DNA from: Metarhizium brunneum
Lineage: Eukaryota > Ascomycota > Sordariomycetes > Hypocreales > Clavicipitaceae
Assembly (NCBI RefSeq): GCF_013426205.1
Contig: NC_089427.1
Location: forward strand, 248,001-312,000
DNA length: 64,000 nt
Direction of reading: 5' to 3'
In this document: positions 53,001 to 63,192 of the stretch, one piece after another
Position numbering within the stretch: the stretch's first letter is position 1
Layout of the letters: each line of letters opens with the position of its first letter
The notes under the pieces: generated by a model
Seen by the model: the letters and a program-made list of their open reading frames with translations, nothing else
Told to the model about the DNA's origin: nothing
Databases searched by the model: none
Position numbers and translations under genes: made by a program

Positions 53001-55929
53001 GGGCGTACGCGGCCGCCTCAATGTGCGCCGGGTCCATAAACGCCGTCATGAACAGGCCGCGGCCGAGAAAGGTCAGCAGCAGGACGTCGATGATGGCGGG
53101 CAAGCTGAAGATTGTGATGGCGCCCACCTCGGCGAGCTGCCTCTTCCACAGCTGGAGCGTCTCGTGCGTCGACAGCCTCGGCCCGGCGGATTGGGCATTC
53201 TCCCCGTTGGCCTTGGCGTCGCCGGGGGGCGAGCTGGCCTCGAGCGCGGAGTACATGGTCATGATTTCGTTTCCGGTTCTGTCGGCGGCCACCGGGGGGC
53301 AGGCCTCGAGGAAGCCCCGGTACCGGTCGTATATGATGTCGCCGAGATCGCGAGGCAACAGGCCCAGGAAGATTTCGCACTGCGACCCCAGAACCCACAG
53401 CTCGGAAAAGACGGCGGCCTGGTCGGCGCAGAGGAAGATGGGGCAGCGGTCCGTCGACTCAATGTAGACTTCCTCAAACGCCTCCCTCCGCATGGCGGTG
53501 AAGAACATGAGGGCAAACATGTCGGCGTTGACGTCAATCTTCTCGGCGAGCTCGCCCACGGTGCCAAACTCGAAGACGTCAATCAGCACGTGCGTCAGCG
53601 CATTCAGCTTCTCCTTGTCGCCGTAAAAGAGGGCGTCGCGGATACTCGCGCTCATGGCCTCGTAGAGCGCCACCAGGTTCTCGAGCGAGGGCAGCTCCGT
53701 CGCCCCCGCGACGACGTAGCTCTCCAGCCGGCTCAGCAGCATGTCCTGGATGGTGATGGAGCCGTCGAGGATGCGGCGGGCGTGCGCGCGCAGCCACGAC
53801 GACTTGGACGTCTGCGTCGTGAGGCGCGCCTCGCAGAGGGATTCTATGGGCGACCGCCAGGCGTCCTGCAGGTGCGCGACGCGCATCTGCTGCAGCAGCT
53901 GGAGTATCTCGGCGTGCGTGCCCGACTCGACGGCGCTCCGGATGCTGAGCGGGAGCTTGCCGCCGGGGGGGAGAGGCCCGGCGAGGCCTTCCAGGCGCGC
54001 CTCGAGCTCGAAGCAGGTTGCGCGCGACACGCCGTGGTGGGCGAGCCAGGTGTGCAGCACGGCGCTGGCGTCGCTCGGCGCCGACTGCGAGATGTAAATG
54101 TCCAGGGCGAGGTACTGCCTCTCGTCGCGGGTTCGGGAGACGCCGAAGAAGTACGAGTTGCCGTCGGGGATCTTGAAGCCCGTGTCGAGGCCCCTGAAGA
54201 CGAGGACGCTCTGCGACTTGAGGCCCGTGACGAGGTCGTTGATCAGCCCGCGGCACTCCTTGGGCTCCGTCAGTTCCTGGAGGGATTTGACCCAGCGGTG
54301 AATCTCGGCGCCCTTGACGGCGCTCAGCAGCTTGAGCTCGCGGAGGTGGCACTGCGTCTGCAGGACGGCAGAGTAGTCCTGCGCCGACGGCTCCGCGAGG
54401 ATGGAGAAGCAGCCGGCGGTCGACAGCTCCGTCCCGTCGGCGGAGTACTTCCAAAAGTCTGTCCGCTTGGGCGCCTGCTGGAGATAGTTGGGCGGCTGCA
54501 CCATGACCACCTCCTGTTCCTGCAGGACGGTGAGCCAGGACGGCAGAGGCTCCTGTTGCAGCAGCAGCGAGGCGAAGGGCAGCGCGGCGTCCACCTTGCT
54601 CAGGGACAAGCAACGCAGGCCCTCGGCGACGGTGCCCTTGCCGCTGCCGCCCTCTTGATTGAGCTGTTCCGGTGCGGTGGACACCTGGACCGTCCTCAGT
54701 TCGGAGCTCCAGCTCTTTTGGACCTGCGCAGGTGCTGTTAGTCACGCGTTGGGGAGGCATATAAACGCAAACTTTCCCAGGCTCACTCACCTCTGTCACG
54801 ACGCCACGCCGTAGATACTCAAAGGCGCTGAGTGTGTAAGTGGCATCCCGGGGCGGCCGCTCGAGCTTCATGCTCGGGTCGGCAAAGCCGTGCTCGACGA
54901 CGGCGCCAAAGTGCTCGGCGAGCTTGACGGCGCGGCGGACGACGGAAGGGTGCGGCCGCGTCTCCCACAGCTCCGAGAAGCCGATGAAGAAGCCGAGCTT
55001 CTGGCTGCGCTCCGTGGCGCACCGCACCATGACCTCGCGGAGCCGCTTGGCCTTGAAGTAGTCCCTGCGCTGCCCGTTGGGCAGGATGCAGGCGTTTTCG
55101 AGAATGACGCCCGACGCGTACTGCAAGCTGAGCGAGTCCATGTCGGGCGAGTCGTGGTGGCAGAGCACCAGGACGGAGACGTCGCAGTGGTGCAGCCGCT
55201 GGATCAGCTGCTCGACCTGGCCGGTCGGGATCGTCGACGAGGGCCGGAGAGCCAGGCCGGCCAGGTGGTTGCGGACGCAGCTGCGGACCAGGTATTCCGT
55301 GGTCGAGGTGATTTCCAGCGGCTGCAGCGAGGCCGGGTCCATGTCTTGGAGGTTGACGTAGGCCAGGTTGGTGACTTCGTGGCACGCCGTGCCCGTCATG
55401 CTCGACCCGTCCCATCCCTCGTCGCCGCCCAAGTCCCCAATAGTGAGCGGGAAGATGGCCAGGTCGTAGTTTCTGTCGGTCGACGTCCCGACGTCGACGC
55501 TCTCGCGCGTCTCCATCATGGAGTAGACCTTGAACGACCTGGTCGACTCAAACGTCACCAGGTTGGGCGCTGGCGGGATACTCTGGTATCCCGACTTTTT
55601 CCTCCGCAGGCGCTCTCTACGACGTCACTTGTTAGTCTTGCTCTATTATTTTTTTTTTAACTTTTTTTTTTTTTTTTTTTTGCCATCTCGACAACTTACA
55701 CGAGGCGCTTGAACGTGTTGGAGAACCATGATTGCCGCGCAAGCAAGACGATGAAAAGCAAAATGGGAAAAATAAGAGAGAAACCCCCAACGGCAAGAGT
55801 CGCTTGTTGATACCATTCCCGGAGGAGGGTGTGCGTGGGAATGGCCGAGTTGCAGTACACGGCAAAGGTCGAGTTGCCGCATTCCTTAATGGCCGGGTCG
55901 TTGGACCCAGGCTGGAAGAACGAGGTCAT
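47062..55929 (-). CDS. gt4C: Galactosaminogalactan synthase/transporter candidate, GT4 with PelF-like domain
   Basis: Giant plasma-membrane protein of 2883 residues. Exons are 55929..55700, 55616..54791, 54723..48260 and 48193..47062 (8652 nt). It has a short N-terminal segment with one helix (ATLAVGGFSLIFPILLFIVL, ~43-62). A soluble domain follows (NYDLAIFPLTIGDLGG, VEHGFADPSM). A long central region has many membrane helices (AIIDVLLLTFLGRGLF, YLPITYMTILLLLYQY, and others). The C-terminal part is a GT4 transferase. Its PelF-like start is VIVNDIGCWPEAPGGVSNCR, followed by LPLWGLDG. The nucleotide-sugar site is SSISEGLPLAIGEAAL, with the E-x7-E pair. In Aspergillus fumigatus the equivalent gene lies in the GAG cluster and is the presumed polymerase. 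Codon use is strongly GC3-biased. The first intron holds a long A/T homopolymer. It is divergent from uge3. Confidence 0.9.
55617..55699 (-). other. gt4C intron 1 with long A/T homopolymer
   Basis: An 83-bp intron flanked by GTAAGT and GTAG. On the plus strand it carries a run of about 20 T and another of about 9 T. The spacing between donor and branch site is nearly all homopolymer, so its length is expected to vary between strains. Confidence 0.7.
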
Positions 55930-57208
55930 AATACCACCATGTCCAGCTCACAATGCCCCCGTTGGCCGCCTTGCAACATGTGAGCATCAACAGACGATTA
56001 GATTGAGAGGAGAGGCAAGCTTCGAAAAAAAGGTCCAAGTGTATTGTAGAAACAGACCAGTTGGTTGACAGGTCGGTCTTGTTGGGCAAGGAGGAAATCA
56101 GTCCCTTTGGCCCGGCGAGACTAGGCACTCTTGGACCGCCAAGCAAACTGACGGCGGCTTGCTCAGCAATTGCAAAGGACCTTGGCCGTGATTTACACGC
56201 GTGTCGTCGAGTGCAACCCCGAGGTGGCGGCATGCAACCCCCATATGTTCAATGTCCATGTCGGGCGTTTCCAAGCCGATCCCTGCAAGTGTTTGACCCC
56301 TGGCCTGCAATGGCGCAAATTGCCAGGGTCTGGGGGCCGCAAATCCCGATGCAAATCCAAAAGGGCGCCAAGTTATATTTGGAATCGCGCTCAGGTGCCA
56401 AGTAGCCTGTCCGGCCGACCAATCTCACTAGTCCGGCCGGTGGCCTGGTTTTTTTTTTTTTTTCTGGTAATTTTCTCCTTTCAGCCGCAACGTGCTGATT
56501 CGCAGCCTACATAAACGGGTACTGTGCTACATAGTCAGGGATGACGTGAGTCGACGCTCGACGGCGCTGCCCCAATAGGAGCCGGCGCCTATCCATGTTG
56601 AAACGCCGCATGCATAGTCAGACAAGCTTATACGAGAAATTTCCATTTTTTTAAGCATGAAAATCGTATGCCGGCCGTTCGTAATAGTCAGTACCGTACC
56701 ACGATTGTCAGTTACGGGCAGTCTCTGTGTGTCAGGTCGAGAGGCCGTTTTATTGCGGGTTCCTCGAGCAGGCGGTGGCTTGCCTTGCCGTCTGGCTCTT
56801 GGACTTTCTCCGCGAGAGGGCAAAAGTTAGTTCCGAACCCAAAGGGTCTAGGCATACGGCATGGGATGGCAAGAGGAGCCAATGCAGCAGCATCTGTCAT
56901 GCATAGGAGGCAGCTAGTGGCACGGATGCCTTGATTGCGTTTCTATAGGACGAGGCATGCAATCTGGGCAGGCCGTTTCAGCTCCGGCCGACGTTTCTGT
57001 CACCTTGGAGTCGTATGGCGTCAGCTCGGGCTCGAAGTTTGCTGCCTCGACTGTGCGCAGGCACGCTTTTCGTCCTTTTTCCCGCGGCCGCCAGTGTCTC
57101 CTTGGTTCCCGGCGGCACACTAAATTCAGACCAGATATAAATCCCGTCTTGGCCAGATGGTGCCGGAACCATACGAAGCACCTCGCTGCCACGCACCATT
57201 CCTTTGCC
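55930..57208. promoter_or_regulatory. Divergent promoter of gt4C and uge3
   Basis: 1.28 kb separates the two start codons. It contains a T-run near 56452-56463 and repeated ccggcc-type GC elements (for example 56409-56440). No gene is seen, though the uge3 frame is open upstream to 56957. Co-regulation of the pair is inferred from position. Confidence 0.5.
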
Positions 57209-58483
57209 ATGCCGTCCTTGTCCCATCCAGAATCCCTCCCGTCGTCGGGGGGGACATCACTGAGTTCTTCACGTCCCAGCACGCCTGATGATGGCGAGTG
57301 TCAACACGGCCACGACGCCGACCAGGTGGTCCTGGTAATTGGCGGCCTTGGCTTCATCGGATCACATACAACGCTTGAGCTTCTCAAGGCGGGATACAGC
57401 GTCTCCATTGTGGACGACCTCAGCAACAGCTTCAAGGTGGCCTTTAACCGCATCAGAGACCTGGCAGTCAAGCACCACGCGAGCAGGGGCACCAAGATGC
57501 CGTCCCTACAGCTACACACGCTCGACTACCGCAGCCACAGCATGCGCAGCGTCCTGGACCTGTATTCAGAAAGCAGCTGGAAGGCGTCCGAGACCGACGC
57601 GCAGGCTCCTCACAGCGCGCGGCGGTCCCGGATATCGGGTGTTATTCACTTTGCGGCCTTCAAGTCGGTTTCCGAGTCCATCACGCACCCCGTGCAGTAC
57701 TACCAAAACAACGTCTGCGGGCTCGTCAACCTCATCTCGCTGCTGGGCGAGCACGACATCCGCAACTTTGTCTTCTCCTCGTCGGCCACCGTGTACGGCT
57801 GCAAGGCGGACCTGGGCCGGCCGCTGCGGGAGGAGGACCTGGTGCACCCCGAGTCGTACGTCGACGACAACGGCGCCGAGGTGACGCCCGCGTCGTTTGC
57901 GAGCCTGCAGAGCCCCTACGCGAGGACCAAGTTCTTCTGCGAGGCGATTCTGGCCGACATTGCGCGGGCCGACTCGGCGTGGCGCATAACGTGCCTCCGA
58001 TACTTCAACCCGATTGGCTGCGACTCCTCGGGCCTCCTCGGTGAGGACCCCAGGGGCACGCCCACGAACCTCTTCCCCGTCATCACGCAGGTGCTCACCG
58101 GCGCCCGCGAGCACCTCGACGTCTTCGGGTCCAACTGGGACACGCGCGACGGCACGCCCGTCCGCGACTACGTGCACGTGTCCGACGTGGCGAGGGGCCA
58201 CGTCGCTGCGCTGGCCGCCCAGGCTGTCGAGCCCTTCCGTACGTTTAATCTCGGTTCAGGCACAGGCACGACGGTGGCCGAGGCCGTGCGCAGCCTCGAG
58301 AGGGCTTCGCAGCGGCCCATTGCCGTGAGGCTCGCCGACCGCCGCGAGGGCGATGTCGGCTCGTGCGTCGCCTCCAACGAGCGCGCCTGCAGAGAGCTGG
58401 GCTGGGAGGCCAAGGAGAGCGTCGGCCAGTGCGCCGAGGACCTGTGGAACTTCGTATCCAAGGCGCAGGCTCCGACGTCGTAG
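57209..58483 (+). CDS. uge3: UDP-glucose/UDP-GlcNAc 4-epimerase of the GAG cluster
   Basis: Cytosolic NAD-dependent epimerase expected to make UDP-galactose and UDP-GalNAc, the precursors of galactosaminogalactan. The protein has 424 residues from the ATG at 57209 (MPSLSHPESL). The frame extends upstream to 56957, but those residues have no family character. A Ser/Pro-rich head of ~45 residues precedes the Rossmann motif VIGGLGFIGSHTTLELL. Other signatures are IVDDLSNSF, HFAAFKSVSESI, FSSSATVYG, the catalytic YxxxK in SPYARTKFF, and LRYFNPIGCDSSG. No intron. It is transcribed away from gt4C. In A. fumigatus, Uge3 is required for GAG synthesis. Confidence 0.92.
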   Translation: MPSLSHPESLPSSGGTSLSSSRPSTPDDGECQHGHDADQVVLVIGGLGFIGSHTTLELLKAGYSVSIVDDLSNSFKVAFNRIRDLAVKHHASRGTKMPSLQLHTLDYRSHSMRSVLDLYSESSWKASETDAQAPHSARRSRISGVIHFAAFKSVSESITHPVQYYQNNVCGLVNLISLLGEHDIRNFVFSSSATVYGCKADLGRPLREEDLVHPESYVDDNGAEVTPASFASLQSPYARTKFFCEAILADIARADSAWRITCLRYFNPIGCDSSGLLGEDPRGTPTNLFPVITQVLTGAREHLDVFGSNWDTRDGTPVRDYVHVSDVARGHVAALAAQAVEPFRTFNLGSGTGTTVAEAVRSLERASQRPIAVRLADRREGDVGSCVASNERACRELGWEAKESVGQCAEDLWNFVSKAQAPTS

Positions 58484-59410
58484 TTTGGTCGAGTGTGCAA
58501 GTGTTGAGGAGCCGGCGCTTCAGCCGCATCAATGATCCCTGGAGTACAGTGCCGATGGCTACGGGCTCGGCGGGCAGGGATCAATTGATGTGTTAGGCTG
58601 GTGCCAGGAATAGGTACATACATGTAATAGGGCATCTGGTCGTGGAAAATCTGCATTGTGGAGACGGTACCGGGTTAATAGAAGATCTGTCTTGAATTCA
58701 ATTCACAAGTTCACAAGTACTAGCAGACATAACAACGACATGTGGCGTTTCCCTTGGCCATGACGTCGTGCACGACACGCGGGGCTCTGTCCCCAAACGT
58801 CGGGTCCCTGGGCCATCCCGGAGCGTTGCGACGTTTCCAGCAAGTTCAGGTCGTGTCTGGTCCAGTGGCGTCTGCTTGTTTCAGGTGGCTCGACGAGTCT
58901 AAAGGATGATGCAGCTGGTGCGACGTGCAGAACCGTCCATGTCGACTTGCGGCTGCGCAGGGCCACACCTGGATGAGGTCAATCCAGGTGGGGTCGCTGT
59001 AGAAGTCTAAAGGGTGGGGCCCGTCGGCACTTTTGGTCCCTGTGCGCCGCCAAACGGGTCAGGGACCCACCTCGGGCGAGCGCCTCACTGCCAAATGAAA
59101 TCGACTCGGTGAATTAGCAAATGAATTAAAAACATGGAGTTATATAAGCCGGCCTGGGGGCAATAAACGGCCCCAGAGCGTTCTTTGCGCCCGGACCACG
59201 GCTTGGCGTCATCAAATCGCAAGGGTCTGGTGCGCTGGCAAGTGCTCTCGACGAGTCGACGTCCACCGTGGCTGTGCGTGCATGCAGCAAATTGACCACC
59301 AGACAGCACACACCTACCTCGCCTGCAACCAACTCGCAAACTTGATTGAACCTGCGTCCTGCTCGACTCCCCCATCCATCCATCTCCGGCGCCAAAAAAC
59401 AGCAGTCAAC
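58484..59410. promoter_or_regulatory. uge3 3' region and sph3 promoter
   Basis: No gene is seen in 0.9 kb. A TATA-like element lies at 59141-59148. The sph3 frame is open back to 59282. Confidence 0.4.
59141..59148 (+). promoter_or_regulatory. TATA-like element of sph3
   Basis: TATATAAG is placed 270 bp before the ATG at 59411 and about 140 bp before an alternative ATG at 59282. Confidence 0.35.
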
Positions 59411-60175
59411 ATGGCCAGGCCGTTCCTCATCGTGCCGCTGTACATGTACCCCCTCCCGACGGCGTGGGAGCCTCTGCTGGCCGCGGCGCGGACGCACCCC
59501 GAGGTCAGGTTCGTCGCCATTGTCAACCCCAACAGCGGACCGGGCCCGGACGCCCTCCCGGACGCGAGCTACCTGGCGGCGCTGGACGCAATGCACGCCA
59601 TCCCCAACATCTGCGCCGTCGGCTACGTCTACTGCAGCTACGGCAAGCGCCCGGCCGCCGACGTGCGCGGCGACATTGACCGGTACGCGCGCTGGAACCA
59701 GCACCACGGCATCACCCTCGGCGGCATCTTCTTCGACGAGATGCCCTCGGACCTCGCGCACCTCGCGTACATGGCCGGCCTCGCGGAGCACGTCAAGACG
59801 ACGTGGCGCCAGGAGACGACGGGCCGCGGCGACGGGCTCGTCATCTACAACCCGGGCGTCGTGGTGCCGCGGCCCTTCTTCGCGCACCCCGACTACGTCG
59901 TCGTCTTTGAGCAGTCGCATCGCCACTGGGACCAGGACGCCGCGGGCCAGCAGCGCCTGCGCCTCGCCGCCGACGAGGTGCGCTGCAAGACGGCCGCCGT
60001 GGTGCACTCGAGCCGCGTGCAGGGCGGCCAGGTGCGCGACCTGACGAGGGGGCTGCTGGCGTGTGGCCTGGCGGGCATCTACGTGACGGACGAGCAGGAC
60101 GGTGGCTACACGCAGTGGCCGGCGGTGTGGACCGAGCTAACCGCCGCCGTGGCTGCCGAGTGCTCGGAAAGTTGA
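59411..60175 (+). CDS. sph3: Spherulin-4-like glycoside hydrolase GH135
   Basis: Endo-acting hydrolase of N-acetylgalactosamine-containing GAG stretches; in A. fumigatus it is needed for GAG production. The protein has 254 residues from MARPFLIVPLYMYPLP. A longer reading from 59282 adds 43 residues. The family core is clear: FVAIVNPNSGPG, GYVYCSYGKR, then GIFFDEMPSDL, where the Asp of FFDE is the expected catalytic acid. LVIYNPGV and VVFEQSH follow, and GIYVTDEQDG closes the TIM-type barrel. Neither start gives a signal peptide or membrane anchor, although the enzyme is expected to meet polymer in the secretory route or outside. A missing upstream exon is possible. It converges with ega3. Confidence 0.9.
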   Translation: MARPFLIVPLYMYPLPTAWEPLLAAARTHPEVRFVAIVNPNSGPGPDALPDASYLAALDAMHAIPNICAVGYVYCSYGKRPAADVRGDIDRYARWNQHHGITLGGIFFDEMPSDLAHLAYMAGLAEHVKTTWRQETTGRGDGLVIYNPGVVVPRPFFAHPDYVVVFEQSHRHWDQDAAGQQRLRLAADEVRCKTAAVVHSSRVQGGQVRDLTRGLLACGLAGIYVTDEQDGGYTQWPAVWTELTAAVAAECSES

Positions 60176-60257
60176 GACGAAGAGCCTGGTGGGCTGGTGC
60201 AGAGTAGAGATTGGCGCTATTTGTTTCTCTGACGGCCATGTCGCCTGAAAGAAGGTG

Positions 60258-61060
60258 TGTGTGGCTTGAAGACTCGACCAGTGGTGGTGTGTGGTCGTTT
60301 GGGTGCGAAATTGGCCCCTCGTCTGGGACACCGCACGGTTTCCCCTGGAAATGAATGTGGCTTGAGAATCGACTAGTGTAGTATAGTCTGGCATATAGTT
60401 TCGGGACAAAGCGGCCTACTCGTCATTTAAAACGGCTTCCCCTGAAAAATATATAAATAAATGTGGCTTGAAGAATCGGCTAGTAGTATATAGTCGCGGC
60501 ACACAGTAGTCTACTTGACTCGTCTTTTAAAACGGTCTCCCTGAAAAATAAATAATGTCTGGTGGCTTGAAGAATCGGCTAATAGTACGTAGCTACGGTT
60601 CAAGTTAGTCTGCTCGTCTTTTAAAACGGCTTCCCCTGAAAAATAACTAAATGTCAAGTGGCTTAAAGAATCGGCTAGTAGTATATAGTCGCGGCACAAA
60701 GTAGTCGTCTACTTGACTCGTTGTTTAAACGGCTTCCCCTGGAAAATAAATAAATAAATGTGGCTTGAAGAATCGGCTAGCAATAATAGCCACGATACAA
60801 ACTAGTCTATTCGTCTTCTAAAACAGTAAAGTCTCCCCTGAAAAATAAATGTGGCTTAAAGAATCGGCTAGTAGTACATAGTTACAGTACAGAGTAGTCT
60901 ACTTGACTCGTCGTTTAAAACAGTCTCCCCTGAAAAATAAACAATGTGGCTTAAAGATTCGGCTAGTAGTAATAGTAACGATACAAATTAGGCTATTCGT
61001 CTTCTAAAACAGTAAAGTCTCCCCTGAAAAAAATAATTACGTCCGGTGGCTGTTCCTAAA
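60258..61060. repeat. Minisatellite of 8-9 copies, ~91-106 bp each
   Basis: Unit anchor gtggctt(g/a)a.ga.tcg.cta begins at 60261, 60357, 60463, 60562, 60658, 60760, 60851 and 60946, with a truncated copy at 61046. Each unit also has a stretch like cgtcttttaaaacggcttcccctgaaaaat in the same order. Copies differ by substitutions and small indels. The array fills the space between the convergent sph3 and ega3 stops and does not encode a conserved frame. Confidence 0.85.
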
Positions 61061-61095
61061 ACGGCTTCCCCTTGCTTGCTTGGCATGTCGCTTGT

Positions 61096-61118
61096 TTTTT
61101 TTTTTTTTTTTTTTTTTT
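61096..61118 (+). repeat. Poly-T run downstream of ega3
   Basis: More than 20 T in a row lie between the minisatellite and the ega3 stop. On the ega3 strand this is a poly-A run in the 3' UTR region. Confidence 0.6.
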
Positions 61119-61193
61119 CGTTTTTCTCAAAACGTCTGGTCGTTCTGGAAAGCAGTTTGTGGCTTGTTCCAGAAACGTCCCCCCTTTCCTGCA

Positions 61194-62267
61194 TCAGCTA
61201 AAGATGTCGGTCGTAAACACCTTTTGGTCGCAGTACTCTACCCAGCCGTCCAGGTTCATCTTCTTGATGACGGTGCTAAAGTTCTCGGCGCCTTGGGACT
61301 TGCCCCTGCGCGAGCAAATGTCCGTCGACACGGCGGAGCTGACGCCCCTGGCCGCGCCGGCGTCGCTCGGGTACTCAATGTTGAAGACGGGCTTGCCCGC
61401 CTTGATGAAGGGCGCGTACGACTCGCACTCGCTGTTCTCGACGCACTGCTCGTTGACGGAAAAGGCCACCACGTCCAAGACGTCGTCGATAATGTCGGCG
61501 GCGTTTTTGAGGCCCGTCGACATGTTGTACGAGGCGGCCTCGCTGGACAGGAACTTGACAAAGTCGACGGCCTGCTCCGTCGTGAGGCCCAGGCCGTTGT
61601 CGTTTTGCTAGTCGTGGCATGTGAGCTGCGTGTCTTTTTTTAGGGGGAGTAGTATTCTTTCACTTACGTAGCCGTCGACATTGTCCGGGTCGATGGCGAG
61701 GCAGCCCTTGGAGGCGGCCAGCTTGATGCGCGCCTTCATAATGTCGCGCACCGTAGGGCTCGACACGTTGAGCCACCTCTCGCCGGGCCAGTCGTCGAGC
61801 GGCTTTCCCATGTCGGCCTGGTCAAACTTGTCCTTGTCGCTGCGCCAGTCCTCGTAGGTGCCCGCGCTGAAGTAGCAAATGACGCTGACGCCGGCATTGT
61901 GAAGCTTGACAAACGACTCGGCGTCGTTGTCGAACATGTCGAGGTCGTAGGCCTCCATCTTGGGCGTCACGTCGCCGTTGTCGCCCAGCTTGACGGGCTT
62001 GCTGAGGATGATTTGCCACGTCGTGCCGGCCTTGGGCTTGTAGACGGAGGTTCGGTTGACTCCAGAGTCGCCGCCCGGTGGTTCCTGGCCATTGTCGTCG
62101 TCGTCGCCGCCTTTGCCTCTGGTCAGGCCGACGCCAAGGCCGACTGCCAATCCGATGATGATGAGGGCGGCTGCAATGGCGGCGGCAATGATGAACTTTT
62201 TGGACCGCCACCACGGCGCGCGGGCGGGCCGCAGTGGTTTCGAGGTGTCTTGCAGGTCTTGATCCAT
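61194..62267 (-). CDS. ega3: Membrane-anchored endo-alpha-1,4-galactosaminidase, GH114
   Basis: Cleaves the deacetylated galactosamine parts of GAG. The protein has 337 residues from exons 62267..61668 and 61607..61194, joined through DGY|QNDNGLGLTTEQ. The ATG at 62267 (MDQDLQDTSK) follows family start practice; the frame stays open to 62471. A cytosolic tail of ~24 residues precedes one helix, FIIAAAIAAALIIIGLAVGL, making it a type II protein. The linker is Asp/Gly/Pro-rich. The barrel shows TWQIILSKPV, MEAYDLDMFD, VICYFSAGTYEDWR, CLAIDPDNVDGY and later PVFNIEYPSD. The Asp of DPDN and the Glu of IEY are the likely catalytic pair. It is divergent from agd3. Confidence 0.92.
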
Positions 62268-63192
62268 GGCGGGCTGCTTCCAGTGCATCTCGCGTTGTTC
62301 CAGACGACCAGACTCGACGATTGACTTTGCAAGCCGCGGCGAGGCTATTATGCAGCGCGGCGGTCTGGTCTGGGCTGGCCTCGTCGGACTCGAGCGAGAC
62401 TCTGCCATCCGAATGCCCCCAGATCGCCCCACCGTGGCCCACGGCCTCGATCGCCTTGGAGCTGCCAGCACAGCAGGCTGGGGTCAAGGTGCACTGTGTC
62501 TGGGACATCTGGAGCGTTTGGGGCTTTGACCATGGTTCACAAGCCCGTCCAGGGGGTTCAGCGCCGGGATGGCCGTGCCATCGTCGTACCAGCCGATCCA
62601 GACTCTGGGAAGCGCGGAGGCCAGGACAGGGGTCCATGCCAGACACGTCTCGCCTCTTTATCCCGGTTGACTCGTTCTCGGACGCACCAGTCAGCAGTTT
62701 CCGGTGAAGGCTGAAGGGTCTGACGAAACTCCGGATGGACACTTGGATGTGCCACAGCTCGTATTTGCCTCGTCGCATGATTTTGCCAGGCCCTAGCCAA
62801 ATCTCCCTGTCCGCCGAGCAAGCTAATTGAGGAAGCGTACATACATGCTTTGTTTTTTTTTCTGGGCATGGGACGCTGGTTGTGTTTATCTTGGTCTGGG
62901 CCGGGTTGTCGTAAGAACGAGCGAGTTTTGTTTCGTCATGCCCTTCAGCCGCACGCTTACCATGGCACGCCGTCGCTCATGAGAATTTTTGCAGACGCAT
63001 TTGATTGTTTAAGAACAAAGAGTGTCCGTGACCCGCAAACCTAAAACCACTGCTCTCTTATTGGGACACTCGCCGGTCGTCTGCCTTGGACTAATAATTG
63101 AGCTTGGACACCAGTTTGTAAAGAAACCGGTTTCTCAAGAACAACAAGGACCACCAGACCGTTTGTTTCCCTAGCACAAGACAGCACCAAGC
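62268..63192. promoter_or_regulatory. Divergent promoter of ega3 and agd3
   Basis: 0.9 kb lies between start codons on opposite strands. The half near ega3 is GC-rich, the half near agd3 less so. Long open frames here are extensions of codon bias and show no motif. Shared control is inferred. Confidence 0.45.

Noticed and set aside
52633..54741. 702-residue antisense open frame
   Set aside because: Same codon-bias shadow over the gt4C middle exon; no motif.
56957..57208. N-terminal extension of uge3 by 84 residues
   Set aside because: The extension has no epimerase character and includes typical 5' UTR composition. The ATG at 57209 gives a normal-length protein.
62348..62869. Several open frames in the ega3/agd3 intergenic region
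   Set aside because: Overlapping frames on both strands with Arg/Pro/Ser composition and no domain; best read as promoter and 5' UTR.
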